A stretch of 64,000 nucleotides of DNA from Tricholomella constricta (GCA_013368375.1 JAACJP010000009.1:868001-932000); one strand, 5' to 3'. Counted from the first letter of the stretch, positions 1-13,100 are shown. Numbers and translations are program-made. The notes: generated by a model not told the origin, from the sequence alone.

Positions 1-417
1 ATCCGAGTTCGCATGCTGGTGCATGATGTCGCGAGTGAAGATTTCAACCATGTCAAGGCGCTGCAAATATGTCGCGTCCCCGGGTTTTAAAGCCTTGTCT
101 GCATTGCGAACGGAGAGTAGAAGAAGTTTCGCATCGTAATCAGGGGTACTATCGTCCCCCGCACCGATGTTGTTTGAGAATGGCGACAGGCTGTTGGCGA
201 GGGCGAGGTGTGCCAGTGTAGGAGGATTGAACGATGCGTCCAGGACCAAAAGCTTGAGAGAACGTCGAGTGGGAGGAGATTTGGGAAGCGGCCACCGGTT
301 GTGGGGAACATGGACGAGCTCTACTGGTGGCTTGGAGAGGCCATGCTGGAGGCGATTGAGCAGAGCGGCTGCTGACGCACGGGTGGCTGCCATCTCATCT
401 TCGGCAGCAGTTGACAT
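1..417 (-). CDS. Nicotinamide-nucleotide adenylyltransferase-like protein, 5' part (gene runs off the left edge)
   Basis: The first 139 codons are open from an ATG at 417 down to base 1 with no intron; the rest of the gene lies outside the window. Around residues 55-75 the sequence reads LKLLVLDASFNPPTLAHLAL. This is the nucleotidyltransferase fold signature (beta strand, then SFNPPTxxH), which holds the HxxH-type ATP-binding site. In fungi this variant is typical of the NMN adenylyltransferase/POF1-like group, which makes NAD+ from NMN and ATP. About 45 residues of low-complexity sequence precede the fold. The next gene, on the same strand, ends 175 bases upstream of the start, and the gap has a short GAG repeat (498-515). 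The catalytic C-terminal ISSTxxR-like motif cannot be seen here, so exact substrate specificity is inferred from the N-terminal motif only. Confidence 0.8.
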   Translation of the reverse strand, partial: MSTAAEDEMAATRASAAALLNRLQHGLSKPPVELVHVPHNRWPLPKSPPTRRSLKLLVLDASFNPPTLAHLALANSLSPFSNNIGAGDDSTPDYDAKLLLLSVRNADKALKPGDATYLQRLDMVEIFTRDIMHQHANSD

Positions 418-497
418 GATCGAGCGTGCCAGTGGTGGCAAAGGTGTGTTACGGAGATTAGATAACAGATAACATCAACATACTCATAAATAAGTAC

Positions 498-515
498 GAG
501 GAGGAGGAGGAGGAG
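498..515. repeat. (GAG)6 microsatellite between two genes
   Basis: Six GAG triplets lie in the 175-bp gap between the NMN adenylyltransferase-like start and the HNH gene stop. No other feature is visible in this gap. Confidence 0.8.
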
Positions 516-591
516 CCATATTATACTGACAAGGTCCCTGAACAGGAACAGCCAGTTCACGATGCTTCATTCTTCGTATAACAAGGTATAC

Positions 592-1647
592 TCATTCCTT
601 GTTCCCCATAACATTCAAATCTTCATTCAATATCGGCACATGCCTTCGATACTTAGCAATATTATCCACTGCACTGCCTTCCCAAGACTCGCCCTCCATA
701 ACAGATGCTTTCCAGTTGGGCTGCACCGCAAAGGAGCGCTTCAGCGTGTCTAGCTCCACAGAGTTCGCAAATGGATTCGTGAACGTCATGAAATTCTTGC
801 TGGTATTGGGATCATCATGCGAGGTGGGTTGATCAGAGGGACTTTGTGGAGTAGGCGTCGGGGAAAGCATAGCACTGTTATCTGACGTAGAGTCATTTCC
901 TTCGCCCATACGATCGTCTTCTTTGTCTTCGCCGTCGCCATGGTGGGCTTGAGAATGGTCAACGTCGGAATGGCGGACCCAAATTTGCCATAGGATGGGA
1001 AGTGGGATCTGTCGATCCCTGAGCAACGGCCATCTTCCTCGAACTCGCATCTCTTGAATAAGGAAAGCGCCGTGGAATGGCGTTCGAGGGTCATCCGGAT
1101 CGAGATTAACTGCGCGACCATGAAATCTCTCCATGTACTCGATCCGCGAATGATTGATCAAGACAAATATCTGAAACTGCGCGCCAGCGAGCAATGAATG
1201 AGTAGTGTAAGAAGTTGAGTAATTGCAATGGGGCTGAACGCACCTCGGGTACCCAGCGAATATAGAATTCGTGGTCTTCAAATCGCCCATGGTGGTTCTT
1301 GCACAACAGGACGCCGTTACGAGCCTCATGTTGAACTGACTTGGCCAGAAGGGGAATGAAGCCGTGGTGGCGCAAGTCTTCCCACTACTCGCCTTTCATT
1401 GGTGAATATACTAAGCAATGAAAGGCTGACACACTGTCTCATCTTCAACCCTAGGCACTATGTGAGCATGTTCGAGAACTGATCTACCCCGCTCGCCACA
1501 GACTACACAACGCTTTTTGTCCCGCGTGTCGATGACAGTCGTAAATGCGTCGGTACCTGAGATAACGGATATAGCGCGAGCATCGTGCGTAAATGGATAA
1601 CCCGAAGACAAGTCGAATACAGTGGGCATCCAGAGTTCGGCTGCCAT
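592..1647 (-). CDS. HNH nuclease-domain protein
   Basis: Three exons give about 312 residues: 1647-1435, 1384-1244 and 1176-592, joined across a 50-bp and a 67-bp GT-AG intron. The joined protein contains CVVCGERGRSVLEHAHIVP, then an EDLRHHGFIP segment, then NGVLLCKNHHGRFEDHEFYI and RWVPE. This is the HNH fold: a CxxC pair, the first His in EHAHIVP, and the Asn/His in the LCxNHH motif. Agaricomycete genomes carry many such proteins; their cellular role is not established. The last 150 residues are acidic and Ser/Pro/Thr-rich and likely disordered. The in-frame ATG at 1647 directly follows an ATCC repeat that looks like a LINE tail. An upstream in-frame ATG at 1737 is also open but would place the repeat inside the protein. 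The divergent DBP5 start is only 103 bases away. Confidence 0.8.
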
Positions 1648-1672
1648 GATGGATGGATGGATTACCCGCAGG
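1645..1672 (-). repeat. Short LINE-tail-like copy: (ATCC)n preceded by CTGCGGGTAA
   Basis: On the minus strand the sequence CTGCGGGTAA is followed by about three ATCC units and runs straight into the ATG of the HNH gene. The same order is seen in the fuller copies at 23103-23152 and 40700-40749. I read it as the extreme 3' end of the same element, very short and partly eroded. Confidence 0.45.
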
Positions 1673-1750
1673 TTTGTACTTGCTTTGTTGACGCGCCGAT
1701 CGTACCGCACAACGATCACGATCCCATTTTTATTCAACCTCTCATCGACT

Positions 1751-3802
1751 ATGGCTTCTCTGGAAAAGGATGCAGACGGTTTCTACACTCCAGGTATTAC
1801 TGCTGCTATACTTTATACCTAGACTCTGATCTTCCTCAGTCGTTGCTCCTGCGCCGGTAATCATCTCTGCAGATGCTGCAACTGAGTCTGGCGACAAGAA
1901 ACCAGGTGACGATTCCGCTCATCCACCATCCTCTTGTATATCTGAACGCTTCTTAGGCGTGAACAGCGATCTTATTGACTCTACCTTTGAGGTCACAGTG
2001 AGTTGCCGTCAAAAAGTATCATGTAGACGGGGACTAACGCGTCTCTTCGCGTGTTCCAGGTAACATTGGCCGATCAGCAAGTCGACCCAAACTCTCCGCT
2101 CTACAGTGTAAAAACCTTTGAAGAACTTGGATTGTGCGTTGATACGTGCCTCATCGGCGCCCATGCTATCTAAATCGAGTTGAACAGGCACCAAGACCTC
2201 TTGAAGGGAATTTACGATATGGGTTTCTCGAAGCCTTCGAAAATTCAAGAACGCGCCCTTCCACTACTTCTCTCGAACCCGTAAGGTCTCAAGTCAAGTA
2301 CGGACGAAAACGTTCTAACGATTTGCGGTCGTCAGACCCACAAACATGATCGGCCAGTCTCAATCCGGAACAGGAAAGACAGCAGCCTTCGTGTTGACGA
2401 TGCTCAGTCGCGTCGATTTCACGATCAACAAGCCTCAGGTGCGACATTCCACCACTTTCGAAGACTTGGGAATAGAGTAACCTCGTGAATCCCCCAGGCT
2501 CTTTGTCTGGCTCCCTCTCGCGAACTTGCGCGTCAAATCATGTCTGTCGTCACAGCGATGGGTAAATTCACCAACGTACAAACTGAGTACGCCATCAAGG
2601 ACAACCTTCCTCGAAACGCCACCCAGATCACAGCACACATCATCGTTGGGACACCCGGTACCATGGCTGATCTGATGAGGAGAAGGGTGGGTTCTCCGCC
2701 TCCGCCGATCTAAATTTTACTGACCATTATGAATAAGGTCATCGATTTGAGCGAGATCAAAGTCTTTGTGTTGGATGAGGCGGACAACATGTTGGACCAA
2801 GACGGTTTAGGCGATCAGACTCTGAGGGTCAAAAAGTGCGTCCTGAGCTTACGCAATGCCTTTCCCTCCCACCGACTGTGTCATCTACAGTATGCTTCCC
2901 CGCACCCACCCCGTCCAGATCATCCTCTTCTCCGCCACATTTCCGGACCATGTCCGTGCCTACTCGTCAAAGTTCGCACCCAGCGCGAACAAGATCGAGC
3001 TGCAAAAGGAAGAGCTCAGTGTCGACAGCATTCGGCAGTTCTACATGGACTGCAAGAATGCCGAACACAAATATGACATCCTGGTGTCGTTGTATCAGCT
3101 CCTGACCATCGGCCAGAGCATCATCTTCTGCCAGGTGAGTTTTCTTCGAATCTCTGCTCAGACTCATCTGACTGGATACTGGATAGCATCGACACACGGC
3201 AGACAGGATTTCGGCGCGTATGACTGCGGAGGGCCATAAGGTCGCATCATTGCACGGTGCGAAGGACGCGTCGGAGCGTGACTCGATCATCGATCGATTC
3301 CGCGAGGGTAGAGACAAGGTGGGCCTATGTCTGGAGTGAGAAGGATGGGACCTTGACCGTTTGCTCGATAGGTCTTGATCACGACGAACGTCATCGCCCG
3401 CGGCATCGATATCTTGCAGGTCAACATGGTGGTCAACTACGACCTTCCACTCATGAACGAGCGGGACAAGAGCGCAGACGAAAGGCCCGACGTCGAGACA
3501 TACATCCATCGAATCGGCACGTCCCCACCGTTTGTCTAATCTTACATGGCATGGCTAAGCAATCGCCTGACTACAGGACGCACTGGACGCTTCGGACGTA
3601 AGGGTATCTCGATAAACTTCGTCCACGACAAGAAGACTTGGCTGCAGATGGAGCAGATCGAGAAAGCGCTTGGAAAGAAGATCATTCGTATCGAGACAAA
3701 TGACTTGGATGAGATGGAGGAGGTGCGCGCCCTTTCTTACCTTCGTCGCATCTACCTCAACACTCACGTCTTCAACAGAAAATGAAGAAAGCGTTGAAGT
3801 GA
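1751..3802 (+). CDS. DBP5: DEAD-box ATP-dependent RNA helicase Dbp5 (mRNA export)
   Basis: About twelve short exons give roughly 480 residues, the normal Dbp5 length. All helicase motifs are visible in order: Q motif ([17 protein letters not shown]), motif I ([10 protein letters not shown]), Ia (PSRELA), GTPGT, motif II (VLDEADNML), motif III (LFSATF), IV (IIFCQ), V ([10 protein letters not shown]) and VI ([11 protein letters not shown]). The segment [13 protein letters not shown] after the DEAD box is characteristic of Dbp5/DDX19 rather than eIF4A. Dbp5 acts at the cytoplasmic face of the nuclear pore, where Gle1-InsP6 drives it to strip export factors from mRNA. The start ATG ([10 protein letters not shown]) is the first in frame after the divergent promoter. 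The intron inside motif VI (3517-3576) has a GC donor. The C-terminus is KMKKALK. Confidence 0.94.
3517..3576 (+). other. Non-canonical GC-AG intron in DBP5
   Basis: To keep motif VI (HRIG then RTGRFGR) in frame, the exon must end after ATCG and resume at GACGCACTGG. This gives a 60-bp intron beginning GCACGT and ending CTACAG. Any GT nearby breaks the frame. GCACGT differs from the common fungal donor GTACGT by one base. Confidence 0.8.
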
Positions 3803-4143
3803 TCGCTTGCATGAAAGACTACGAATGCTCTCGCAGAGCTGTACTTTACTGCCCTTTTATTTCAAATCTTCTAATCAGTCGCCTACGGCAAATCAAGAGA
3901 CAAACATACCGCAGAATGCACATTGTCATTCATATCAACGGTAGCTTGATTGTGAACTCAGAAGACGGGCAGATGTTGATGACAGTAAGTTGTATTAAGG
4001 AACATTGTAAAGGATATCTATGTGCGCGAATGGGATACAATCTATGAGCCTGCGGTGAAGTAGTAAATGCGTGAGAAATTATCCAGGTTGGATTATCGAT
4101 AGCAGAAGAATGAGTGGTAAGACAAGTCAAGCAGCGGAACCCC
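3803..4143. other. Convergent intergenic gap DBP5 / FAS
   Basis: This 341-bp gap separates the two stop codons and should hold both 3' UTRs. It is AT-rich. I see no open frame or RNA gene in it. Confidence 0.6.
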
Positions 4144-7100
4144 TCAAGAGGAAGCCTGAGCAAAAGCAATCGCAACAGTCTGAAAGAATTGTAAGGAACG
4201 AGCCATGGTCTAAAAGCAAGCAACATGACGTACCTCTGAATGACTCAAGGAGATGAGGATCTTGTTGACACCCTTTGCCGCAGCCTGTGTTTTGGCATCT
4301 CCGTGGAGCGTGACGGTCGGTGCGCCGGTCTCGGGGTCATTAAGGATCTCGATGTCGCGTAGAGAAGCTGCAGCTCCCTTTGACTTGACGCCCAGAGATT
4401 TGAAGACAGCCTCCTTTCCAGCCCACCGTGCAGCAAAGGATGAGGAAGGAGAGGGCTGGACATGGCAATAGGCAGCCTCAGCGTCGGTGAAGTTGCGAGC
4501 AACGAAGGTAGGGTTGTGCGAGGGTACAGCAGAAATCAGCTCTGAAATTGAATTGGATGAGCTACCAATTCGTTGTGATGAGGGGATAAATAAACCTTGA
4601 TCAACGCCAACACCAACGAACGTTCCTGCGGACTTTTCGCCAATTCCTCCGGCCTCGACCATGTCGGTGATGGCCTTGACGTTGGATGTATCGAGAGTGA
4701 CATCGGTGGTCAGCTTCTTGAAGGAGTACTCTCCCGTCTTCGGGTCGAGAGTGGCTCGTGCCAAAGAGTTGAGTAGGACCTTGCCTTCCATATCACCAAT
4801 TTGGTAGGGCGGGTATTCCTTGATCTTGACCAGGGAGTTCTTGATCATCATATCGCTCATGGCCTTGTAGGATTGGCGGGATCGGACATGGTTCCGTGCC
4901 TTGTACTGCTCATAGTATGAGGGTTCGAGGGCGCCAAACAGGTATCGAGGGTGCAGAACGAGGGCAATTCCACCGACTTGACCGAAGCCGAAGGAAGACT
5001 TGAAATTAAGCTACGTGAGCAAATGACAGACGTCGCGCCTGCAGAATTACACACCATGACACCAGCCCGGATACCATCAGTGTGAATTGATTTCGACGGG
5101 AACATGAGGAAAGTGCGGCCTTGGAAGTGCGAGTCGACGTTGCTGATTCCGAATTAGCATTGAACATTAATAAAAAAATTAGAGGAACTCACTCGCTGTT
5201 GCGGTTGCCAGGAATGATACCCGTGTTGATAGTTTGAAGTAAACCACTCATTTGCCACGCGGCGGAGCCTCCTTTTGCGTGTCCCATGAGACTCTTCTGG
5301 GCAATGATAGGTACAGCATTGCCGGAAGTGCGGGAGATCGTCGTGAAGATGTCGTTCCAGATCTTCGTCTCGTTCTCCTCCTATAAATTCAAAGAATGTT
5401 GAGACTATGAAGGGCAGAGATTAGAAAGGCTTTTTACGTTTGCGTTGGTGCTAGTTCCGTGGATTGACAAAACACCAATGTCATCAGCGGTCAGGCCCCA
5501 GACGGCGAGTGCCCTCCGAAGAGGGGCTACACGAGGATCACTGCCTTCGAGCATTCCATACATTGCAAGAGCGTCCTTCTCCTGCTGTGCGGCCTCCTTT
5601 TCAATGTTGGCCACTCTGGATGCAAAATAGTCCTCTTCGACCGCGTCGCCTTGCATCTTGCAGAATGCCAGCTCCTCTTGAAGCTGAGAGTGTTCATAAG
5701 ACAACCATTGTGAAATCTGATTGCGGCGGAAAGCGAGTTGGCGGGAGCGGTAAGCCACGTCTAGGATGGGAAGTGGGTGTTTTGAGGGAACCTCCCGAGC
5801 TACCGTGAGGGCGCCACGGCCAGGAGCAGGAACGGAACGGCCAGCTTTGTCACTAGAAGAACCATGGCATCAGATAAGAGTATGTAGGGAAACATTGAAC
5901 ACGTACGTCGACGTCGAAGTGAAAGCAAGGACACCACGGATGGGAGCGCCAAGTTCGAGTGCCGTCTTGGCGCTCATGACGATGTGGACACCGGTTCCTT
6001 GGGCTTCCATGAACTGATTGAAAGGTGTTAATGATGATAATGCATTGATGAAGAAATAAGGACTCACCCCTGCACGAGAGGTTGTGGCAGGACGGGACAT
6101 CTCAGCGGGCTCGCGGCCCATGGCGAACTCGGATTCCGCATTGCTCGTAGCCTTCATATTAGCGAACTCATAGGATCCTTCTTCGCTGATGTCATCGAAG
6201 CCACCAGCAATCATGACTTTCGCCTTTCCGGACAAGATCGTATCGCAGGCAATCTCCAACGACTGAAGAGCGGTAGCACTGAATGGACGATCAACCAAGT
6301 GTGACAAAAGAAGACGCTGAAAAACCATACCAAGCTCCAACGGGGATCTTGACGGGTCCGCTGGACGACATAAGAAGCAGATTGATCCACCCAGCAGTAG
6401 TATTGATGAAACTGGAGGACAGGACTCAGGAAATTGAAGTTTCAGACAGAAACAAGGACTCACGTTTCCTGAAGGATGTCGTTCTGGACCTCGCGCTCAT
6501 CGCGGCGATCCTTGAACATCTTGGCCATGCTAGTAACGCCACCCATACCACTACCCAAGGATGTTCCGACCTCTGAGGGGTGGATGTGCTTGTAGAGTTC
6601 ATAAGGATCCGTGATGCCCGACATGTTGAGGGCCTCGGCAGTGCAAACTAGTGCCCAAAGCGTACCGCGGTCGGTTTGCGCAACAATGTCATCGGGAATG
6701 CCATAACGACCAGCATCCCAGCCAGTTGGTATCTGAGCGGCGACTGTACGGTTGAAGCTGAACGCTTTCGGTACAAAGACACATGCGCCCTTCTTGAGCT
6801 TCGCGAACCATTGGTCGCTCTCGCCAGCCCAAATATCGCACTTCTCGCCATGTTGGAGCTTGAATTTCTGCGCTTCGGATTCCGTGACTTCGATGGGCTC
6901 GAGGTCGTGGATGAGCTCGACTTCTTGGTTGAAGACCTTCTTGTTAGGATCATAGCCACGGAAAAGTTCGGGTTCTGAAGGAACAACAGCCGGTGAGTTC
7001 AAGAAAAGGTATTGCAAATGATGGAAGACTGACCGATCAACCGAATACCACAATGAGTTAGAATCTCCTTCTCGTAACGACCTCTGACGTCCTTGTCGTC

Positions 7101-10100
7101 GACGGGCTCGCTGGACTTGCTGTCAACCCAGCCAACATAGAGCGAATTATCCTTGAGGCGACCATCGAAGTGTTTGATGAAGCCCATCATCCAGGCCATC
7201 TCGATACAGCCTTCGATCGTGAACTCTCCTCGAGCCTCCATCTCCCAACGTGTGCGTGCACTACCCCATGGGCCAACTTCGCCAAATCCTGTCACCACGA
7301 TAACCTTCTCAAGGTCGATTAGGCCACGCAGGTGAGTCACATCACTCAATGACTCGTTAGTTTCGAGGGCGGGGAAGTTGAACTGGAAGTTAGCGCGCGG
7401 AAGGACATCCACTGTCTGGAGGAGGCGCTCGGCTTCGACACCGTTGATGATCTTAAAGTCTGCAGAATTATCCCGAGCGATAGCCCGGCGGAGGTCGGCC
7501 TTCTTGTTAAGGGAAGTGCGGATGCGACCAGTAATGTCGGCGAGATCGGGGAGACGGTCCATGCCGCCATTCAAGTCGGCCCAGATAGGTTCGACCTGTG
7601 TGATGCTGAACAATAGCGGGTGCATCAAGCCGAGGATGTTGAACGCCATCTCCTTCGCTGAGAAAGTGCGAACTCCATAGCTTTCCAGCTCGTGGGCCAC
7701 CATGTTCGTAGGCCCCATGAGACCCGTGCCACGAGTCCAACTAGTAAGATGAGATTTTTAGCACTGGCATAAACCACAGCGAACATAAGACTAACCCAAT
7801 GACAGCGCCCGCCAGGCATAAGTACTCGCCCCAGCTCTCGGAACTCCAACGCTGGAACAGCGTCTCGAGGGCAATCTTCGACTCCGAATATAATCCATCG
7901 TTGCCGAAAAGACCGTGGTTTGGGGAAAGGGGAAGGATGACCTGCGTAGGGCGAGTAACAAATTGTCGGCTCGCCTTCTTGGTCTTGACTGCACCAAGGA
8001 TACGAAGAAGGTTGACCAACATCATCCGATGGGCCAGTTCAGATTTGTCATCGAGGCCGTCGATCTCGCGACCATTCTCTGGAATTCCGGCGAAGGGGAT
8101 GATGTAGTCTAAGTCCATGCCGAGGTTGGCGTAAACATAGTCGACAAGAGCTTCAACATCTTGTTTTGAAGCTTGGTTGAATGGCACCACAGTGAGAGCA
8201 GAACCACGACTGCCGAACGTCTGGAAGATTGACTGGTAGTACTCAACAGTCTTGCGGTTGTAGCTGGAGGTCGTGATGACAACGTGTGCACCGCCAGAAA
8301 GGAGACCCTTGACGATTTCAACGCCGATAGAGCCCTTGCCAACACCGGTGAGAAGAGCGTTTTTATCCTGGAACGTCGTGCCGGAGGTCGCGATTTCGTG
8401 AAGGATGTCGAGGTAGACGCCAGTAAGGTTGCTACTGTACTCCCAGTTCGTGCCCACTTTGCGCTTCAAATGGAGAAGAGGTACTTTGTCGGCGGTGACC
8501 GAGGTGACGGCGGAAAGCTGGGGCCGGAGGAACTGAGAAGAGGAGCGACGGCTTCTCGTGGCGAGGCGCCTAGGGTCAGGACCTTTGCGCAGAGAACGTA
8601 CCACACCCTCGTAGAGGGCCTTGATGCGGTTCTTCTGCTCTTGGCTGATGCCGGGCTGGGACTTGACGACGGTCCAGAGTTTAAGAACATCATCCTGGAC
8701 TTTCTGAATGTTGACAGCGCCGGAGACTGTATCGCCGCTGGCCATCTCCTCAACGTAGGCCTCGAGTTTGCGAACATTCTCGCGGACGACCTCGGAGTAG
8801 ACGATGTCACCCTTGGCTGTGACCTCCGTATGGGGAGCGGTAGGGAAAGTGACTGAAAGACAGTTAGACGAAGAAAAGGAAAGTAAGGGTAATGTGACGT
8901 ACCATCTTTGTAGACCGGAGGTTTACCGATCACTTCACGTGTGTTGTCAATGAGTCGCTGACCGAACTCCTTCGCGAGCTTATAGGTAACACCCTTGGAG
9001 GGATCGCATTGGTTGATATTGTACTGCATATAGGCCAACATCTCCGGGTCGGCTCGGTTGAGGAGGGCGATGCAACGAGCGGTAATCTCGCGATCAACCG
9101 TGGTGAGACGGCCAAAGATGATGTCGTAGTACATTAGCAGGGCGTCTTGCCGAACCCAGTTCCAGGAAGAGTCGAAGTGGCGAGCCTTCAAAGGATCGAA
9201 GCGGGGCTGTATGCCCTCAATATAGGCGTCCCCGTGCTCCTTCGTGATGCCATCGAGCTTGGCTTGAAGAGAGGCGGAAGTTGCCTTCTCCTTATCGAAG
9301 GCGATCTCGCCGGCACGGGAGTCACGGCCAAGGTAGCGCATGTAAAGTTCAACATGCTGAGCGGCAAACTTCTCTTGATCTGTCTGGAACTTCAGGAACT
9401 CCTCGCTGTTGATCGTGGGGCCGGCGGCACCGCCGCCAGTGGCAGCCGCACCTGGCGCAGAAAGGGAGATGCCCGAGCGCTGAGCATAGATCGAAACAAT
9501 ACCATCGAGCCACGCCTTGGCTTCGCCCTCTGAGGCAAGTCGTTTGGCCGGTTCGAAGGTTGTTGCCAGGAGGAGGACACCGTCGGCGCGAGACGGTCCA
9601 AGACCCCAAGCCTTAGCAAGATGAGCCTTCATGGCGGAGACGTTGAAGCCACCAGGCATCTTGCCACCAATAATGCGGGAAATGAGCCCAGTGCTGTATT
9701 TGCCGAGTGTGCCACTAAATCCAGTCGAAAGACCTCCGGCGAGTTCTTCGAGAGGGAGCTCTTCGCCCTTCTCTGGCGCCGACGCGAACTCTTGCTGCAA
9801 GTCACCCAAGATCTCGTTCTGAAGGGTAGACTTACCGCCCACAAGATCCTTGATAGACTTGGAAAGGGGGACCTCGTCGACGCGTTTCTTGAGCTTCTGG
9901 GCAACGATGACGGCGAGTATGTCGATAGCTTTGATGGGAACATCTTCAATCGAAGCCGCAGGTCCAGCAGGTGCCGCGACAGGGGCGGCGGCGGCTGGTT
10001 GGGCCGGAGCGACAACGCTGATGACAGCAGGCTCACTCGAAGCAGCTTCGGGTGCTTCCGGTTCGTCCTCATACTGGTAGTAAATCTCCTTGACATTCTT

Positions 10101-13100
10101 CGCGTGGCAGAAAATGGTACGCGTGCGGCCGACAGAGTCGTCGCTGGTCTCGTACTTGGCCTTTAGGGTGCGAGTGGCCATCCCAGTTAGCGTGGGGGAG
10201 GGACCAATCTCAATGAAGCGCTCGAACTTGAATTCGGTGAATAAGCGGTCCTGCGTCTCGATCCAGCGAACAGGTGAGGCGAACTGATATGCAAGAAGCT
10301 CGACGAGTATGATGTACGCAAGTTTTTGACGTTGCGCCGCACTTGCCCAGTTCTCCTGGTCCCACTTCTTGAGGACTTTGTCGAGACGCGGAGAGGAGGT
10401 CTGGTCATAAATAATCTGAGCGTACTCCTTGGTGACTTCGAAGGGCTTTGCGATGAGATTAGGGATGTACTTCCCGACGAGCATGTCAGGATTGAGATGG
10501 GTGGGGTTGATTTTCTTTGAAAGGTCTAGACACGGGCATGAGATTAAAAATGCAAGGTTGGGAGTGTATGACTTACAAGCACGGAAGGGCATGACACCGG
10601 CCCACAGGTACCTCGAATGGAAGGGAACGTCAATTCCAGGAAGGGGAATGGTAGCAAAGCCACGCTCGAGTTTAATGTATCCCTCTGCCTTTTGCTGCTC
10701 CACGGCCTTCTCGTGGCAAGACTTGACGATGTCGCCAAGCATCTCCTTGACCTTTTCGACGGTGTAGGTCTCAGTCAACTAAATGATAATTATTGGGTGG
10801 AGGATTCGAGGTTACGTAGAATGACAAACGCACCTTAGCGATGTCGATCTTCTGCACCTTCAGATAGTTCAAGACGTTCGTCATCGTTTGCAATGCGACG
10901 AGCTCTCCAGCGCAAACGTATTGTTGGCCCTGAGTGAAAGGGACGTTAGCAATAGCTTAGGGAACGAGACAGGCATCGAAACTAACCTCGACGTTATAGT
11001 TGACAATCTCAAGGAGAGAGCCAGAGATTACTGCTATGCTATCGACAACCTCCCTGAGCGCTGCGTCGCTGAAAGTCTTCGAGATACGGCTAGGGTTGAC
11101 AGCGCACATCGCATAATTCGAGCGGTTCTGCGAGTCGCGCTCAACGGCGCGCTGCATGGTGATGCCGCGGTAGAATACGACATCGACGAGAGCGGAAATT
11201 GCCAAAACATCAGCGATAGAAGCCAAAGCAGAGTACTCGCCGAGGGAATGGCCTGCAAATGCACACTCCTTCTGGACGAAACCTTTCGAGCGCATGTCTT
11301 CAAAGGCCGCCTTCTCGGTGACGACGAGAGCAATCTGCGCGAATTGAGTTGCGAAGAGGAGACCGGCGGGGTGGCTGAATGTATATTTGGGAGTGCGGAC
11401 GTCGATGTCGGCGAAGAGGGGAAGAGTCTTGACATTGCCGTCCTTGTCCATGGTGTCGTAAGTCATGTCCATGTAGCGTTGACGGATAGCTTGTCCCTTG
11501 ATGCCACCAAAGTGAATCGTCTTGGTCTTCGGGTTGTCTTTGACGATCTCGACGATAGAGAAGCCGTAAACAGCGAGGAGATGGGCATCCGCACCATCCC
11601 ACACAGCGCGTGCAGCAGGGGAGCTGTTATAAAGGTCCATACCCATGCCAGGCTCTTGCGAACCCTGACCGGTGAACACATAGACGGTAGTGGGCTGCGC
11701 AACTTCCGCGGTTCCATCGAGGACCTTCTCGCCTCGGCCGTTGAAGGTCTCGACCTTCACGACCATGTTACCGTCGCGCATGCATGTGTGCCGTACCTTG
11801 ACATTGAGCTCATCGTTGGGTAAGACCATACCAACAAAGGAGACGTTGTATCTGCAATATAACAACCATTAGATATTTAACTAAACGCCAAAAGATGCAC
11901 GACTTACGCGACTACGCGATCAGGATGGCCTCGAGCAACGACGTTCTCGACATAGCGACGAGTGGCAGCACTTGACCAGAGACCGTGAGTAATAGTCGCC
12001 GGGAGGGAAGCGTAATCAGAGAAGTATGGGTTGATGTGAATGGGGTTAAAGTCGCCCGAGATCTTGGAGTAGGGCTCGTTGGTCAGCGGCGCATTGAAGA
12101 CGGTGCTGCCATCGGTATTGGTGAGCGCATATACATTGGGAAGAGGGGTGACGACCCCCTGGGGGGTGCCATGACGTTGGATATAGGCGAGGACGGGATT
12201 GCCATGGGAGTCCTCCTGCTGGAAGTCTACGAATCCAACCTTGACGAGGACCTTGAGCTGGTTGCGAATGAAGATGTCACCCGTGACGGAGACGTTGCGA
12301 TAGTTGGTCTTGTCCTTGAAGGAGAACTGGGAACGGATGCGGAAGATGAGAGAAGTACCGGCCATTAAAGGCTTAGAATCGTCGTCCCACTCGAACCATT
12401 CCTTCGATCGGAGAACGCCGACAGCCGCGTCAGTCTCGAGAGGCACATTGTAATCGGGTTCCTCGGTGGTCTCAAAGGTGTTCTCGTAATCGACGAAACG
12501 ACCACGGTAGAGGAAGGCGGAGACAACTTGGATGACCTGCTCATCGCCACGGTAAACGTGGCCCTTGACTTTGACGATTTTGCCTTCATTAGCGTTGGTA
12601 ACGGAAACGATCTGAGCTTTTGCCTTGCAGACGTCACCAACTTCCAAAGGCTTTGCACCGTTGACCATGCGGAAGCCGTTCGACATATGGACCAGCTTCA
12701 GGAGATCGCCGTCGATGTCAGTAGGGAAGATTGACTTCATAATGGCCTGTAAGCGGAACATCAGTCTTTATGTCATTGGTATAAAAGCAGAGTACCGTAC
12801 CTTCCAACCTGTGACAATGGCGAAGTCCATTGGTGCCTGGACGTTGTCGTTGCGGACAGTCTTGTATGATTCGCCCTGGTTGCCGACAACGGCACAGAAT
12901 TGCTCGACATCCGAAGCCTCAATAGTAACCTCCGGGCCCTCAAAGGTCTCGTGGAGGTCAATCGAAGGAAGGACCTCGTCGTCGCCGTACCATAGTTTCC
13001 AATAGAACTCCTTGATGCGAGTGTTTCGACCTAGAGCAACCTCATGAATGGGAGCATAGCCAGAGGAAGGCTTGTAATGGAACTGGAGACAGAGGGGAAC

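Noticed and set aside
8284..8856. 190-codon plus-strand frame opposite the FAS ketoreductase
   Set aside because: Antisense shadow; it ends at an intron of the real gene and has no domain signal.
10888..11823. Long plus-strand open frame (311 codons) opposite the FAS gene
   Set aside because: It lies wholly antisense to the malonyl/palmitoyl transferase exon, has no known motif, and reflects codon bias of the coding strand. The minus frame carries clear FAS motifs over the same bases.
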